Source: Tomocerus qinae (Eukaryota; Arthropoda; Collembola; Entomobryomorpha; Tomoceridae). From it: DNA of 64,000 nucleotides. Location: NCBI GenBank assembly GCA_020055645.1, contig CM034549.1, positions 6,572,001 through 6,636,000 on the forward strand, given 5' to 3'. Of this stretch, positions 52,446-63,740 are shown piece after piece (position 1 is the first letter of the stretch; every line of letters begins with the position of its first letter). Both the position numbers and the translations under genes were made by a program. The notes below the pieces were generated by a model that saw only the letters and a list, made by a program, of their open reading frames with translations, did not search any database and was not told where the DNA came from.

Positions 52446-55400
52446 ATGGCACCGAAAATAAAGGACGATTCGGATGTGGGACCAGATGTGACCCAATCTG
52501 GACCACAGCCGACTATAAAATCCAGTTTTCATCTTCTACAGAAATTCAGTATGAAACGTGGAGATTTTATGCCATGCATTCACGATTGGTTTGAAGGTGA
52601 GTTCAAAAAAGACACAAATTAGTACTTGGATCGTTTCTTATTTAGTAACATCTATATACCTTCTAAAAGTGGTTTAATTACTCTACTACAAAGAATTATG
52701 TCAAACGCAGGGTTGAGGTGGATGAGACAGATGGTTTAGATAAAATTGGATAAAATTAATATCTTTAAAGATAAAATTAGGAAAAAGTTTAATTTCTTAA
52801 AGGACAAAATTAGGAAAAGCTAATTTCTTCCGGATATAATTAGGAATAAGCTAATGTCTACAGGATAAAATTAGAAAAAAGCTAAATTCTGTTGGATAAA
52901 ATTAGGAAAAAGCTAACTTCTTCCGGACAAAATTAGGTAAAAGCTAATTTATTTTGGATAAAATGAATAAAGTAATTCTGTCTAGAGTACATAGGTAAAT
53001 TGGTTTATTTAATAAATTTCATCCTGGGCAGTAAACATTTTGTCCGGTCAATATAAAACCCTGGTCAAAAGGTGTATGTCTATTTGGGAGTAATTCGGAA
53101 AACGTAAACTAGTCTAAATCTAATCGATATTTCCTGGATGGCAGCTAAAAGACGGGATGACGATGTGGGGAATTACTGGAGAGTTCACGACAAACTTTAC
53201 AACTTGGAAAGTTTTATCAAAAATCACCCAGGAGGACCCGATTGGATCGAAGCGACTAGGGGGACGGATATCACAGAAGCTTTTGAATCTGCACATGTCA
53301 CTAACATCAATTTTGTAGAACGAACTCTGGCGGAATTCTATGTCGCCGACGCCACCCACCCGAGGAACTCTCCATACACATTCAAGGAAAATGGATTCTA
53401 CAAAACTCTCAAACGAAGGACTGAACCAGTTCTTAAGGTAAACTAACAAACTTAATTCAAATCAAAGTACCACAAATTACCATATGGCATGCTTCGGGAG
53501 TTAGTCTGTCTGTCCGACTTTTAATGACCATTCATATTATGTAGATATTTATTTTGTAATATATTTTCTGAAATTTTAATACATGATGCGCTGAATTTTT
53601 AAAGCCGATTTACATCAATTCGAAACAACTATCTTAAGGTCGTACGTCGTTGCATAGCTCGAGACACTGTTTACTCCCTGTCGTCTATTATGACAGTAAT
53701 CATATGATGATTGCCAGAGCTAGGGATGTTGTCGTGAAACCATGCTACTAGATTTTAAATTCACCGAAATTTAATAGAGCGAAGGATACGTATGACCTAT
53801 TACGCTGTATTAGTATTTATTAGTAATGGTTGGTCAAAGGCCAAAATAACAATTTTAGACTGACTATAGTCACATTTGCAACCCTAGTCCCACATTACCC
53901 CAAAAGTATGAGTAGAGTTAGAGATTAGAGATGACAACTGTCTTGAAGATACTTTCGATCAAGTCCTCCCATGTGTCGATATTTTTACCATTTTAAAAAT
54001 AAAATTACAGATTTCCATCAAAAAAATGTATGATTTCCGCAGGTCACCCTAAGGGCTAACTGGCTAACATTTATTGTAACAGTGTGTTCTAATATAGTCT
54101 GATAGTCTGAATTAGTAAATAGCAACAACTATAATCAAGATTGTACTGGAGTGGAATGTACATTAGTATGCTATACAGAATATCACTCACAAAAGTAACA
54201 GTAGGGAATGGAATAAACATCTTACAGTCGTTACAGCTAATACTGGTAGAGAAAACATGCAAAAAATTATCAGGCATGTATTTTGTCCGCACTCTTACCG
54301 TGCCCACAATAGCCAATCATAAAACCTGGCAAATGTCTAACTATAAGAAAATACTGTTCATATAATGGCATGATTAATCTACAAAGAAATAGTTACTATA
54401 CTAGTGAACCAAGCTAAGGGGGTAACCTAGTACTCAAGAGAAATACAGCAGACCACCAATCACGGTAGTAAAAACAATTCCAAAAAAATAATTGGTACTT
54501 CACTAAGGTTAATTATGTGAACCATTATTGTTATTTAATCCTAAAAAAAGGTGGGCAAACTGGCACAAAGAAATTAACGGGGCAGTAAAAAGTAAAACCT
54601 GCTCTACTAAAAAATGCTAAATAAGTTTGTCCATATATTAGTATATAGAATAGAACCAATTTGAATTAGAAGTTTTGAAATGCCAATTAATACGCGCATA
54701 TTTTGATAAAAGCGAAAAATAGTGCAAATGGCCCTTTTAGATAATTTACATACAAGTACAAAAATATATTTTGGGTTAGGTTCTTCAGGTAAGCGTAATA
54801 ATGTTTGTTTAAAATTACACAACGAGCTATATTTGTTTATAGAAAGTAGGTACGGGCGCCAGTTGGGAATGTAAGATGATGCAGGACGGGATGTTCCTCA
54901 TTTCCTTAATTTTAGTCGTCCTTGGGATTCGCTACGACAGTTTTTTAATTCAACTAGCTGGTGGAATTGTTTTGGGAATGTGCGTTGTCGGAGGTCACAA
55001 TTTCCTGCATCAGAGGGACAATTGGAGACGATTTTACTTAGACGTGATTCCATTTTCCTCGTACGAATGGCGACTCACCCACGGCCTCAGCCACCATCTC
55101 TTTCCTAATTCTATTTTGGTAAGCACACAATATTTTCAAAACAAAGAATGAATTTATGCTTTAGCTGGTTTCAAAAAATGAAGAAGTAATTTTGTCATTA
55201 ATTTAAATCTTTCCAGGATTATGAAATTCAAATAGGTGAACCACTTTTCGAAGTTTTGCCGAACCGTTCTCGAAGTTGGTTTAAAAGTTATGGAAGTATG
55301 TTTTATCAGCATGTACTATTCACACAATATGCTAATGGCGAATTGCTTAAGCGGATCCGAGCGTGGTACAGAGGAACACAGAAATTTCGGTTGGAGAATT

Positions 55401-56378
55401 TAATCATTTTTGTTGAAATGGCCATTTTATATTTCGTTGCTCCTACGGCTTGGGTATGTTGGAAATGAAATGTAATCTCTTTATTCATTGTTCCTTGTAA
55501 TAATCTTCATTTATTTTGATGACTTAATATTGTTTTCAGGCTTGGTTTAAAGGAGTTTTCATTTTCTCCTCTATCGCTTCTTACGTATTCACTTTCAATA
55601 ATCTCAACACTCATCATCATCCGACTTCATTTCATGATGGAGATGAAGCTAGAACTGATCCTGACTTTGGGTATGTTTAAAAGTCCTCAATAATGATTTA
55701 CCTAGTGTATGCTACTTCGCATTAGTTTCGGGTTTTCGGGTAGGGGGATTGGGATTATGAAAAGAATTAATTAACATTTATTCAAAAAAATCAACGTAGG
55801 TCTATGTGTATTCACGATCTAAGAAAGGTTAATAATGATAAAATATGGCTTACATTAAACAAATTCTTTTTAAAATTTTATCATTCTCACAATTTTTTGC
55901 AGTGGTAATTTTGAAAATCTATTCCATTACAACATCCACCTAGTACAACTCAATACTAAGCAAAATTACTTTATGTTATCATTAACTATTAAGTATAGTC
56001 TTCAACTTTCATTGAACAATAATATCAGCTTTTATACAGGACCGTGATTGATTTAGATTTTAGAACTGAATTTTCTGTAATATAAAATTTATTTGTAGGT
56101 TGTGCCAAGTCGATGCTTCCAAGTCAAAGTCAGATTGGTACCATCAGTATACTTTGGCATTATTGACTACCTTTGGCGACCACCCAATGCACCATCTCTT
56201 CCCAACTGTTGATGTCTCCAAGCAGAAATACATCAAGCCAATTGTTTTAGAAACATTGAAAGAATTTGGAGAAATTTACCCGGAAATGGATAATTGGGAA
56301 TTATTCAAGGGTTCTCACATACAGAATTCCAGAACAGAACCACACAAAATCGATGTTTACAAATCCAGGAAGTACTAA
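52446..56378 (+). CDS. Cytochrome b5-related membrane fatty-acid desaturase, copy B
   Basis: Six exons (52446-52596, 53145-53437, 54843-55118, 55217-55453, 55540-55670, 56099-56378), each exactly as long as its counterpart in copy A, give 455 residues. The heme-binding HPGG and FESAH and all three histidine boxes (HNFLH, HGLSHH, HPMHH) are intact, so the enzyme should be active. By hand count it differs from A at 4 of 98 residues in exon 2, about 30 of 79 in exon 4 and 10 of 92 in exon 6. Introns 1, 2 and 5 are enlarged (about 550, 1400 and 430 bases) compared with copy A; intron 1 carries a minisatellite. The divergent exons encode membrane and inter-box segments, which could alter substrate choice; that is inference. 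Confidence 0.92.
52750..52975 (+). repeat. Minisatellite in intron 1 of copy B, about 32 bases x 7
   Basis: Imperfect repeats of GGATAAAATTAGGAAAAAGC and TAATTTCTTCC at spacings of 30-34 bases. Absent from the first intron of copies A and C. Confidence 0.75.
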
Positions 56379-57608
56379 AATCGAATCGAATATTAATATA
56401 AATACTTTCTGAATACTGTATGTAATTTGTCATCAAATTGTTTGGCATTTTAATAAACATTTAAGTACCAATTGCAGCATGTTGGGTTTTTGGTGATGGC
56501 AAGACATTCTAAAAGATAAAAGCTTAAAATTTCAGCATTTTTAATCTGGTTATATTTTTTGAATGTTTTAATGTATGAATATCGAAATCGAAGGGGATTA
56601 TACTATTTTATTCAATAAACAAAATTCTAAAACAATTCAAAAAGTCCTCTTTAAAATATTGTTTATTTTCACTCAATCAATCTGGTCCCCATTACGGCAA
56701 AGATATTTTTTTAAATACGATTTTGCTGATAAAAGGTTTCATAAAAAGTTTTTTTTAGTTCGGTGTTAATACAATAATTTACTTGACATCAAATGCAGTA
56801 GATATTTGGTATACCTATGCATGGTCGGTGGACTGCCCTATGCAAAAGACACGTACAATAAAGTCATATCCTTGCAAGTAGGGACATTTATTTTTTTCTT
56901 TAAAAACTACCTAATTTGGCTAAAAATGTGAATAAAATGAAAAATGTAAGCAATGGTTCAATTTTATATAAAGTAGGGGACGGTTTATGCTTTTTCTTTA
57001 GGAAGGGTGAGAGGGAATGACGGAATTCATTTAGAAATTCTTTGTAAGATATTAAAAGTAAAAGTTTAAAAGCAAAAAAAATTTTTAAAAACAAAATTGT
57101 ATTTGAATCATTTATTCTTATTAGGATTTTATCGAAACCTAATTGAGGGAAAAGCGAGAGCAAAAAGCCGGCAGATCCACTTGCCCGCATTCACAAATTC
57201 ACAATGCATTTATAGATAAAAATACCATGTTGATTAATATATTAATATCGTAAAATATGGGCCCTAAAAATTTTCAAGATTATAAAAGTTTCATATACAA
57301 AATAAATTATGATAAATTAAATAATGTTTATCTTAATTAAATGATTCATAAATCATAATACTTAATTCATAGGCATTTATATTAATTCATAAAAGATATT
57401 TAGACATCTGTGATCTACAATTTATAATTTTCAGCAGCTCAAAAAATAAACCAGGAATGAAATTAAAAGGTTGTTGATCTATATATTCATATATACATCC
57501 TTGACACTGCATCTGCAAGATAGCATGAGTCATTCATGGTTTTCCTATTCCCTTGTCTCCATGTTGCATTTAGTACATTAAAGTCCGTATTCGCTATAAA
57601 ATTAAACC
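56379..57608. other. Spacer between copy B and the insertion-bearing upstream region of copy C
   Basis: 3' flank of B, homologous to that of A up to about 56700, then the upstream part of unit C. No gene is recognised. Confidence 0.5.
56614..56619 (+). terminator. Polyadenylation signal of gene B
   Basis: AATAAA in ATTCAATAAACAAAAT, about 236 bases after the stop codon; the counterpart of the signal after gene A. Confidence 0.55.
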
Positions 57609-57616
57609 GGTTTGTA

Positions 57617-58297
57617 TAGACTGACCATCCGTTCCGTTTATAACTGGATCGTCCCGTTTTGGGTGCCCTGTCCCAGCGTCCCGAAATTGTCCCGTTTTCA
57701 GAAACGCGTCCCGTTTTTTGGAAAAAATTGAATTGTATCTAATTTAATAACTACAAACGAAAAAGGAAAATTTTGGCTGAAAAATTGAAAATAACAATTT
57801 TCAACGCTTCGAGCGATTATTTGTAAAGCTTGAACAAACTACTATTGGCTATTCTCAACAAAAAGTCCTTGCATTTTCATGGTTCGCACAATTTTTGGGA
57901 ACTTTAGGCCATATTAAGGAAAAGTGCCTTAAAATTAACACTTATTGCACGATTACGAGTGAATTGTAGACTATTTTTGTCACAGAGAGCTTAAAATTAA
58001 CGTACTCCGCGCAATTTTTTTAATATATTTTCGGCAAAAAAGCTTAAAATTAACGCGCGATTATATGTGAATTTATGAATTCTGGGCAAAAAGAGCTTAC
58101 AATTAATCCGTTTCGAGAAAAGTGAGATTTTATGAATTTTGGTCAAAAACAGCTTTTAAATTATCGCGCTTCGGGAAAATATTCCTAACACGTAACGTGT
58201 ATACATGGTTTAATGGCATTGAACCATTCGAAATCAACTTATAAATACAATACTGTATAAGGTCCCGTTTTGCCTTCGTCAAATTATGGTCAGCCTA
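57617..58297. mobile_element. hAT-like non-autonomous DNA transposon inserted in unit C
   Basis: The element begins TAGACTGACCAT and ends ATGGTCAGCCTA, inverted repeats matching at 11 of 12 bases. It is flanked by GGTTTGTA (57609-57616) and GGCTTGTA (58298-58305), an 8-base target duplication with one mismatch; 8-base duplications are the hAT signature. The start is rich in GTCCCGTTTT words and the interior carries five or six spaced AGCTTAAAATTAACG-like repeats. No transposase frame is present. Unit B at about 51592-51620 shows the same flanks joined without the element, so the insertion followed the B/C duplication. Confidence 0.72.
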
Positions 58298-59699
58298 GGC
58301 TTGTATTGTAATTCTAAATATTTCACTCCTTTGTTCATTCTGAGTGTACAGTGTACCACAAAGAAATACATGACGATGACGACTGGGAAAACAAAAGCTG
58401 TTTATAGTTCACGGGGGAGGGAAATACTAACATAAAATTTCCACGATAATACAGAGAAACTTGGTTCTTTCCTTGGTAATAGCAATAATATAATTTTAGC
58501 GCATGTAGTCCAATTCCTACCAAGTACATACAGCAGTGGTGCCTTTCAAGCAAATTACACCGATACTATAACGTCAATATGTACGTAGTATATAATTAAA
58601 GGGTATTGATAAAAACATCTTTTACGAAGCGAGACTACGTAAAAGTGTTAAAGTCTAGCTTAAGGCTACCTCGATGATACGGTTGCTTAGGGACGAGTAG
58701 AAATGAATTATTTTACTACAGGGTGCTAAATGATAAACAAACCCAGACCGTAGGATGTGACGTAATTTTAAATTGGCGCCCTTCCTCCCCGTAGTAAAAA
58801 TGGCACAGTAAAAGTCCCACAAGGAAAGGTGTTGGACAGACGCAAAAAATTGATAAATCAAAGGGGAGAACCGTATAAGAGCACATTATTACAATTGGAT
58901 ATTTGACACTGGGCCCATGAAGTTAGAGCATCCAAATTTTGAAGACGCATAGTTTAGTTAATGCTTAATAACATATTTGAATCTGGTAAATGTTGTTTTT
59001 TTCGTTTATGAAATATTCGGTTGAAACCACTATCGCTTTTAACATGTAATTTAGTACTCAATTCAACTTTCATATGGTTTTCTTTAAAAAACGCACTGGG
59101 CCCATAAACCGAGAGAGCCCAAAATCTCAGGATATTTAGAACAACCGTTTTTGAATACACAAAATGAGTCTCAAAAATGTTGTTTTTTTTGTTCATGAGA
59201 TATTGATTTTTAAAAATAAAATGTCATAATTTTTAGTGGATGACACCACAAGTAAAGGCATTTGGGCATAAAAAGTACTGATACATAGTGTATTATACGT
59301 TGCTATATGCACTTTTTTGCTTGGATAGCATTACTTCATTACAAGCACATGAAACAAAGACAAACCAAGGTTGCTGTACTGTTGAGTACTTGGCAATCAG
59401 GTTGGCTGTTTCAGTGGACAATTCCCACCCCAAGACGCCTCTAGTGTTTCAACTGGTGCTTACCGTTCTGTGCAGGACATAAGAGAGGTCAAGTTCCTAG
59501 CCTCCCAACCCAGAATGGAAGTAATTTTTTTACTTGTAAAACAGAGGCACTCACACCAGGAGGCAACAATAATATTAAGCAAAAATATTACGTGCGGTAG
59601 CTGGTAGCAACCCGTGGACATCCCCTATGCAACAGAAAAATGGGTGGAGTTTGTGGGAACTTTTTATGGGATTTTGACTTTGAGTGACGTCACTCGAGT

Positions 59700-59960
59700 A
59701 TTTTTGAAACTTTTCGATTATTTTCGAACTTTTCCAGTATTTTAGAAACTTTTCGAGTATTTTCGAACTTTTCGAGTATTGAAACTTTTCGAGTATTTTA
59801 GAAACTTATCGAGTATTTCCGAAACTTTTCGAGTATTTCCGAAACTTTTCGAGTATTTCCGAAACTTTTCGAGTATTTCCGAAACTTTTCGAGTATTTCC
59901 GAAACTTTTCGAGTATTTCCGAAACTTTTCGAGTGTTTTCGAAACTTTTCGATTGTTTTA
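59700..59960 (+). repeat. Minisatellite, 20-base unit GAAACTTTTCGAGTATTTCC
   Basis: Begins with irregular copies and becomes regular from about 59815 to 59945. The unit is the reverse complement of the unit in the arrays at 60151-60297 and 61780-61975. Confidence 0.85.
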
Positions 59961-60150
59961 GAACTTTATAAACTATTTCCGAACATTTTAGGCTATTTTG
60001 GATAATATTTGTTATGCTTTGTAAGACTAAAATTCATCAGATACGATGAGTTAAAACAGAAATACTCGAGAAGTATTAAATAATTAAAACTGTTACAAAA
60101 GTTTCATAAATACTCGTAAATTTTTATTGATTAAAACTTCGTCAAAAGTT

Positions 60151-60297
60151 TCGGAAATACTTGAGTGGAATCGAAAAGCTTCGGAAACACTTGAATGGAA
60201 TCGAAAAGTTTCGGAAATACTTGAATGGAATCTAAAAGTTTCGGAAATACTCGAATGGCATCTAAAAGTTTCGGAAATACTCGAAAAGCTACGGACA
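60151..60297 (+). repeat. Minisatellite, 30-base unit, opposite orientation
   Basis: TCGGAAATAC recurs at 60151, 60181, 60211, 60241 and 60271, followed by TTGAATGGAATCGAAAAGTT variants. It shares GGAAATAC and CGAAAAGTTTC with the reversed unit of the 59700-59960 array. Confidence 0.8.
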
Positions 60298-61221
60298 GGC
60301 ATACAGAAAATGTTTTTCCTGTGCGGTAACCAAAATATTTTGGGCTTCCCTTTTCGGGGAGGCAAAAAGCTGGTTAGGGCAGCCAAAAATTGTTGCCTGC
60401 CCGGCAACTACGTTAGGGCTAGGGTCCGCAAGTCCACATTTGTTAATATAAAATCCACAGGCGCTTCCCGCTGCCTGTGCGTCTTTTTAGCTCGCCTGAA
60501 AAGGCAGCTTATAGAATCGTCCATTTACACGATAGCTTTTGAAGACATTGATGCATTTCAACTAAACTTGGCAAAAACATTGCATATGGACCTGTTACAA
60601 AGCCTATTAAAAATGGGCCACATTGGTCCATAGGTTGCTGAGATGCCGCGCGCTCACTTTGTCTTCATTTTAATAGTCAAAATGAAAATATGGCATTAGA
60701 TGGACATTAGAAGTTCAATTGTCCTTCCTACCGATTGTTAGCGTTATAGTACAAAATATTAAATGCCACTTCGACCGAATTTAAGATTTTGATTTTCCTT
60801 TGATGTTTATACTCCATATTAATCAATTTAGATATTTTGTTTATTTTTTTGACTTTCTGTTGATTTAAATAGTCAATATTAATCTATTTTGATTTTCTGT
60901 TGATTTAAATAGTCAATATTAATCTTTTTTGATTTTCTGTTGATTTAAATAGTCAACATTAATCTATTTAAATCAAAATAGATTAATATTGAACTAATTT
61001 GAATAACAATTTACTAATCAAATTAAATCTATTTCTATTATTATTCCACCAAAAAATGAAATGGAGGCGAGCTTCTTTACGGCTTGCCGTACGTTTTATA
61101 AAATTACGGCGTGGAAAAAATCTGTTACCGGGCAGGCAACGCAAAGCGCTGCCCGCCCGGCAATCGATTTTTTTGCCTGCCCGGTAATGAGGTTTCCGTA
61201 AAATTATATTTTCTGTATGCC
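60298..61221. repeat. Inner segment bounded by 14-base perfect inverted repeats
   Basis: GGCATACAGAAAAT (60298-60311) is reversed exactly as ATTTTCTGTATGCC (61208-61221). Between them lie G+C-rich palindromic words of the TTGCCTGCCCGGCAA type (near 60399, 61124, 61150, 61173). The boundaries coincide with the edges of two tandem arrays. Confidence 0.65.
60841..60990 (+). repeat. 40-base tandem repeat
   Basis: TGATTTAAATAGTCAATATT starts at 60861, 60901 and 60941 (the last with one change), each followed by AATCTATTTTGATTTTCTGT or close variants. It ends in a reversed piece (ATTTAAATCAAAATAGATTA) that could fold back on the array. Confidence 0.8.
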
Positions 61222-61980
61222 AGGTTTCGGAGATACTCGAAAATATTCGAAAATACTTCGAAAGTTTCGAAATGCTCGACAATACTTCGAAAGTTTCGAA
61301 AATGCTCGAAAATACTTCGAAAGTTTCGAAAATGCTCGAAAATACTTCGAAAGTTTCGAAAATGCTCGAAAATACTTCGAAAGTTTCGAAAATGCTCGAC
61401 AATACTTCGAAAGTTTCGAAAATGCTCGAAAATACTTCGAAAGTTTCGAAAATGCTCGAAAATACTTCGAAAGTTTCGAAAATGCTCGAAAATACTTCGA
61501 AAGTTTCGAAAATACTTCGAAAGTTTCGAAAATGCTCGGAAATACTCGAAAATACTTCGAAAGTTTCGAAAATGCTCGAAAATACTTCGAAAGTTTCGAA
61601 AATGCTCGAAAATACTTCGAAAGTTTCGAAAATGCTCGAAAATACTTCGAAAGTTTCGAAAATGCTCGAAAATACTTCGAAAGTTTCGAAAATCCTCGAA
61701 AATACTTCGAAAGTTTCGAAAATGCTCGAAAATACTTCGAAAGTTTCGAAAATGCTCGAAAATACTTCGAAAGTTTCGAAAATACTTCGAAAGTTTCGGA
61801 AATACTCGAAAAGTTTCGAAAACACTCGAAAAGTTTCGAAAACACTCGAAAAGTTTCGAAAATACTCGAAAAATTTCGAAAACACTCGAAAAGTTTCGAA
61901 AACACTCGATAAGTTTCGAAAAACACTCGAAAAGTTTCAAAAACACTCGAAAAGTTTCGAAATACTCGAAAATATCCGAA
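61222..61980 (+). repeat. Minisatellite, 30-base unit AATACTTCGAAAGTTTCGAAAATGCTCGAA, passing to a 20-base unit
   Basis: About 18 almost perfect 30-base units run from about 61250 to 61790, then about nine 20-base units (AATACTCGAAAAGTTTCGAA) to 61975. Because the first unit length is a multiple of three and has no stop codon in several frames, long open frames arise on both strands; they are not genes. Confidence 0.92.
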
Positions 61981-62733
61981 AACTGACTTTGCTACAGTGT
62001 TTTCTTTGCGCGTGGGAGCATACGGTTTAGGTTCAGATGTAGGTTGTTCACAAGTTTTCGATTCAAGTAACATTAACATTAAGAGCATAATTTTTCTATG
62101 GACCGCCAAGGGTTGAGGAGGGTTGAGGGCCTACCTGTTCGGAGTAAAACTTTAACTCCGGTCCACCTGGATTATTTTACCCATGGCTCATATCCTCCCT
62201 CCATCAACTCAATTTGCTCTAATCACCTTGGAATTATTAGCGGAGGAGTATCATAATGGATTATGGGGGATCTTAGCCAATTAATTCTTTTTGCATAATA
62301 CACAGTTACTACGACAATTTAAGCAATTTTCGTCAAAACTCTCAGGCCCACCCATGTCCCATTTGATTTTCATGGAATTTTTTCAAAATTCAATTGACCT
62401 AGGCCAATGTGCCCAGCGAAACCCGGTACTCCCCTTTGGGGCACCCGATTTCAAAATGTCGTACCTCAAAAAATAAAGCACAAAATTCTGCAGTGGGCAT
62501 TGCCTCCTGATTATTTTAATCTTTTCATAGAACGAGACGAGTTAGTCAAACTCCCATGTATTCCTCCCACTCCACAAACTAATAAATTTTGAAAAATGTA
62601 GAGACTTTTTGAGAAAAAAGGGCCACAATGCCCCCTACGAAACTATGTGGTAAATGTTTTAAAAATATGACAGATTTTTATTCCCCACGGGAGTGTGTTA
62701 TCAATGTTTTGCGCATCGTCGAGGCAGCCTTAA

Positions 62734-63191
62734 ACCGAGTAGATTATACTTAAATATTGATAATCAAGTGTTTCAAGAGTATATAGCACTTTTATATAAG
62801 AATGAATTTTCCTTGGAGTAAGATTCCCATGGTTTAAAGATGGGCAGATATTGATAGCGCTATGAAAATAGTCGAAAGTAACGACGGTGAGAAATTAATG
62901 GGAACCTGTTGTCCCATTCTGACGTTAATTCCCTTAAACAACTTTGCCTTAAGTATCACCGTTTAAGTAGATGATTGCCAGTAAAGGAAGATAAATTAAA
63001 TTTTATTAAGGCTGAACTACAAGTTAAGTGCAGCAGTCACTGCTCAGTCCTTGTTCCGGAAAGTGTATAAAGTCAGCACATAATTCATCTAATCCCGCTT
63101 TGGGATTCTAGAAGAAGTAAACCGCAGAAGGAAACTAACAATTTTATGCCAGTGATATTTGTGCCCAGGATCGGAAAACAGATTTTAAAAA
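62734..63191. other. Upstream region of desaturase copy C
   Basis: Resumes the homology with unit B after the TTAA element. Holds CAGTCACTGCTCAGTCC (initiator-like) near 63036 and the conserved palindrome. No gene. Confidence 0.6.
63091..63107. promoter_or_regulatory. Conserved palindrome AATCCCGCTTTGGGATT upstream of gene C
   Basis: Identical to those before genes A and B, 85 bases before the ATG at 63192. Confidence 0.5.
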
Positions 63192-63740
63192 ATGGCACCG
63201 AAAATAAAGGACGATTTGGATGTGGGACCAGATGTGACCCAATCTGGACCACAGCAGACTTTAAAATCCAGTTTTCATCTTCTACAGAAATATAGCATGA
63301 AACGTGGCGACATTCTGCCATGCATTCACGATTGGTTTGAAGGTAAGTCAGAAAAAAGAATGCAAACAAATTAGTATACAAATTAGTACTTGGATCATTT
63401 TTATTTGGGTTATTATCTAAATCTAATCGATATTTGCTGGATGGCAGCTAAAAGACGGGATGACGATGTGGGTAATTACTGGAGAGTTCACGACAAACTT
63501 TACAACTTGGAAAGCTTTATCAAAAATCACCCAGGAGGACCCGATTGGATTGAAACGACTAGAGGGACGGATATCACCGAAGCTTTTGAATCTGCACATG
63601 TCACTAACGTCAATTTTGTCGAACGAACTCTGGCGGAATTCTATGTCGCTGACGCCACCCATCCGAGGAACTCTCCATACACATTCAAGGAAAATGGATT
63701 CTACAAAACTCTCAAACGAAGGACTGAACCAGTTCTTAAG
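63192..63740 (+). CDS. Cytochrome b5-related membrane fatty-acid desaturase, copy C (cut by window end)
   Basis: Exon 1 (63192-63342) and exon 2 (63448-63740) are present and equal in length to those of copies A and B. They encode MAPKIKDDLDVGPDVTQ and the complete cytochrome b5 domain with HPGG and FESAH. Exon 2 ends KRRTEPVLK, like B and unlike A (KRKVEPVLK), and intron 2 begins as in B, so C derives from a B-like ancestor. The desaturase half would lie beyond base 64000; whether it is complete cannot be told here. Confidence 0.85.

Larger units (their letters stand above)
58664..62729. mobile_element. 4.07-kb TTAA-flanked inverted-repeat element packed with tandem arrays
   Basis: The left end GGCTACCTCGATGATACG (58664-58681) and the reversed right end GGCTGCCTCGACGATGCG (62729-62712) match at 15 of 18 bases, all differences being transitions. 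TTAA precedes (58660-58663) and follows (62730-62733). Unit B has the uninterrupted sequence GTCTAGCTTAAACCGAG at 51954-51970. TTAA duplication is typical of piggyBac-like transposons, but the terminal repeat does not start with the usual CCC, so the family is open. No transposase is recognisable. Inside are four short tandem arrays and G+C-rich palindromes. Confidence 0.75.

Noticed and set aside
59779..59961. Open frame with repeated FRNLSSISETF peptide
   Set aside because: Same cause: a 20-base minisatellite.
60983..62109. Long open frames (up to about 300 codons) on both strands with repeated FETFEVFSSI / ENTSKVSKML peptides
   Set aside because: They come from a 30-base tandem repeat whose length is a multiple of three and which lacks stops in several frames; overlapping frames on both strands cannot all be genes and no domain is present.
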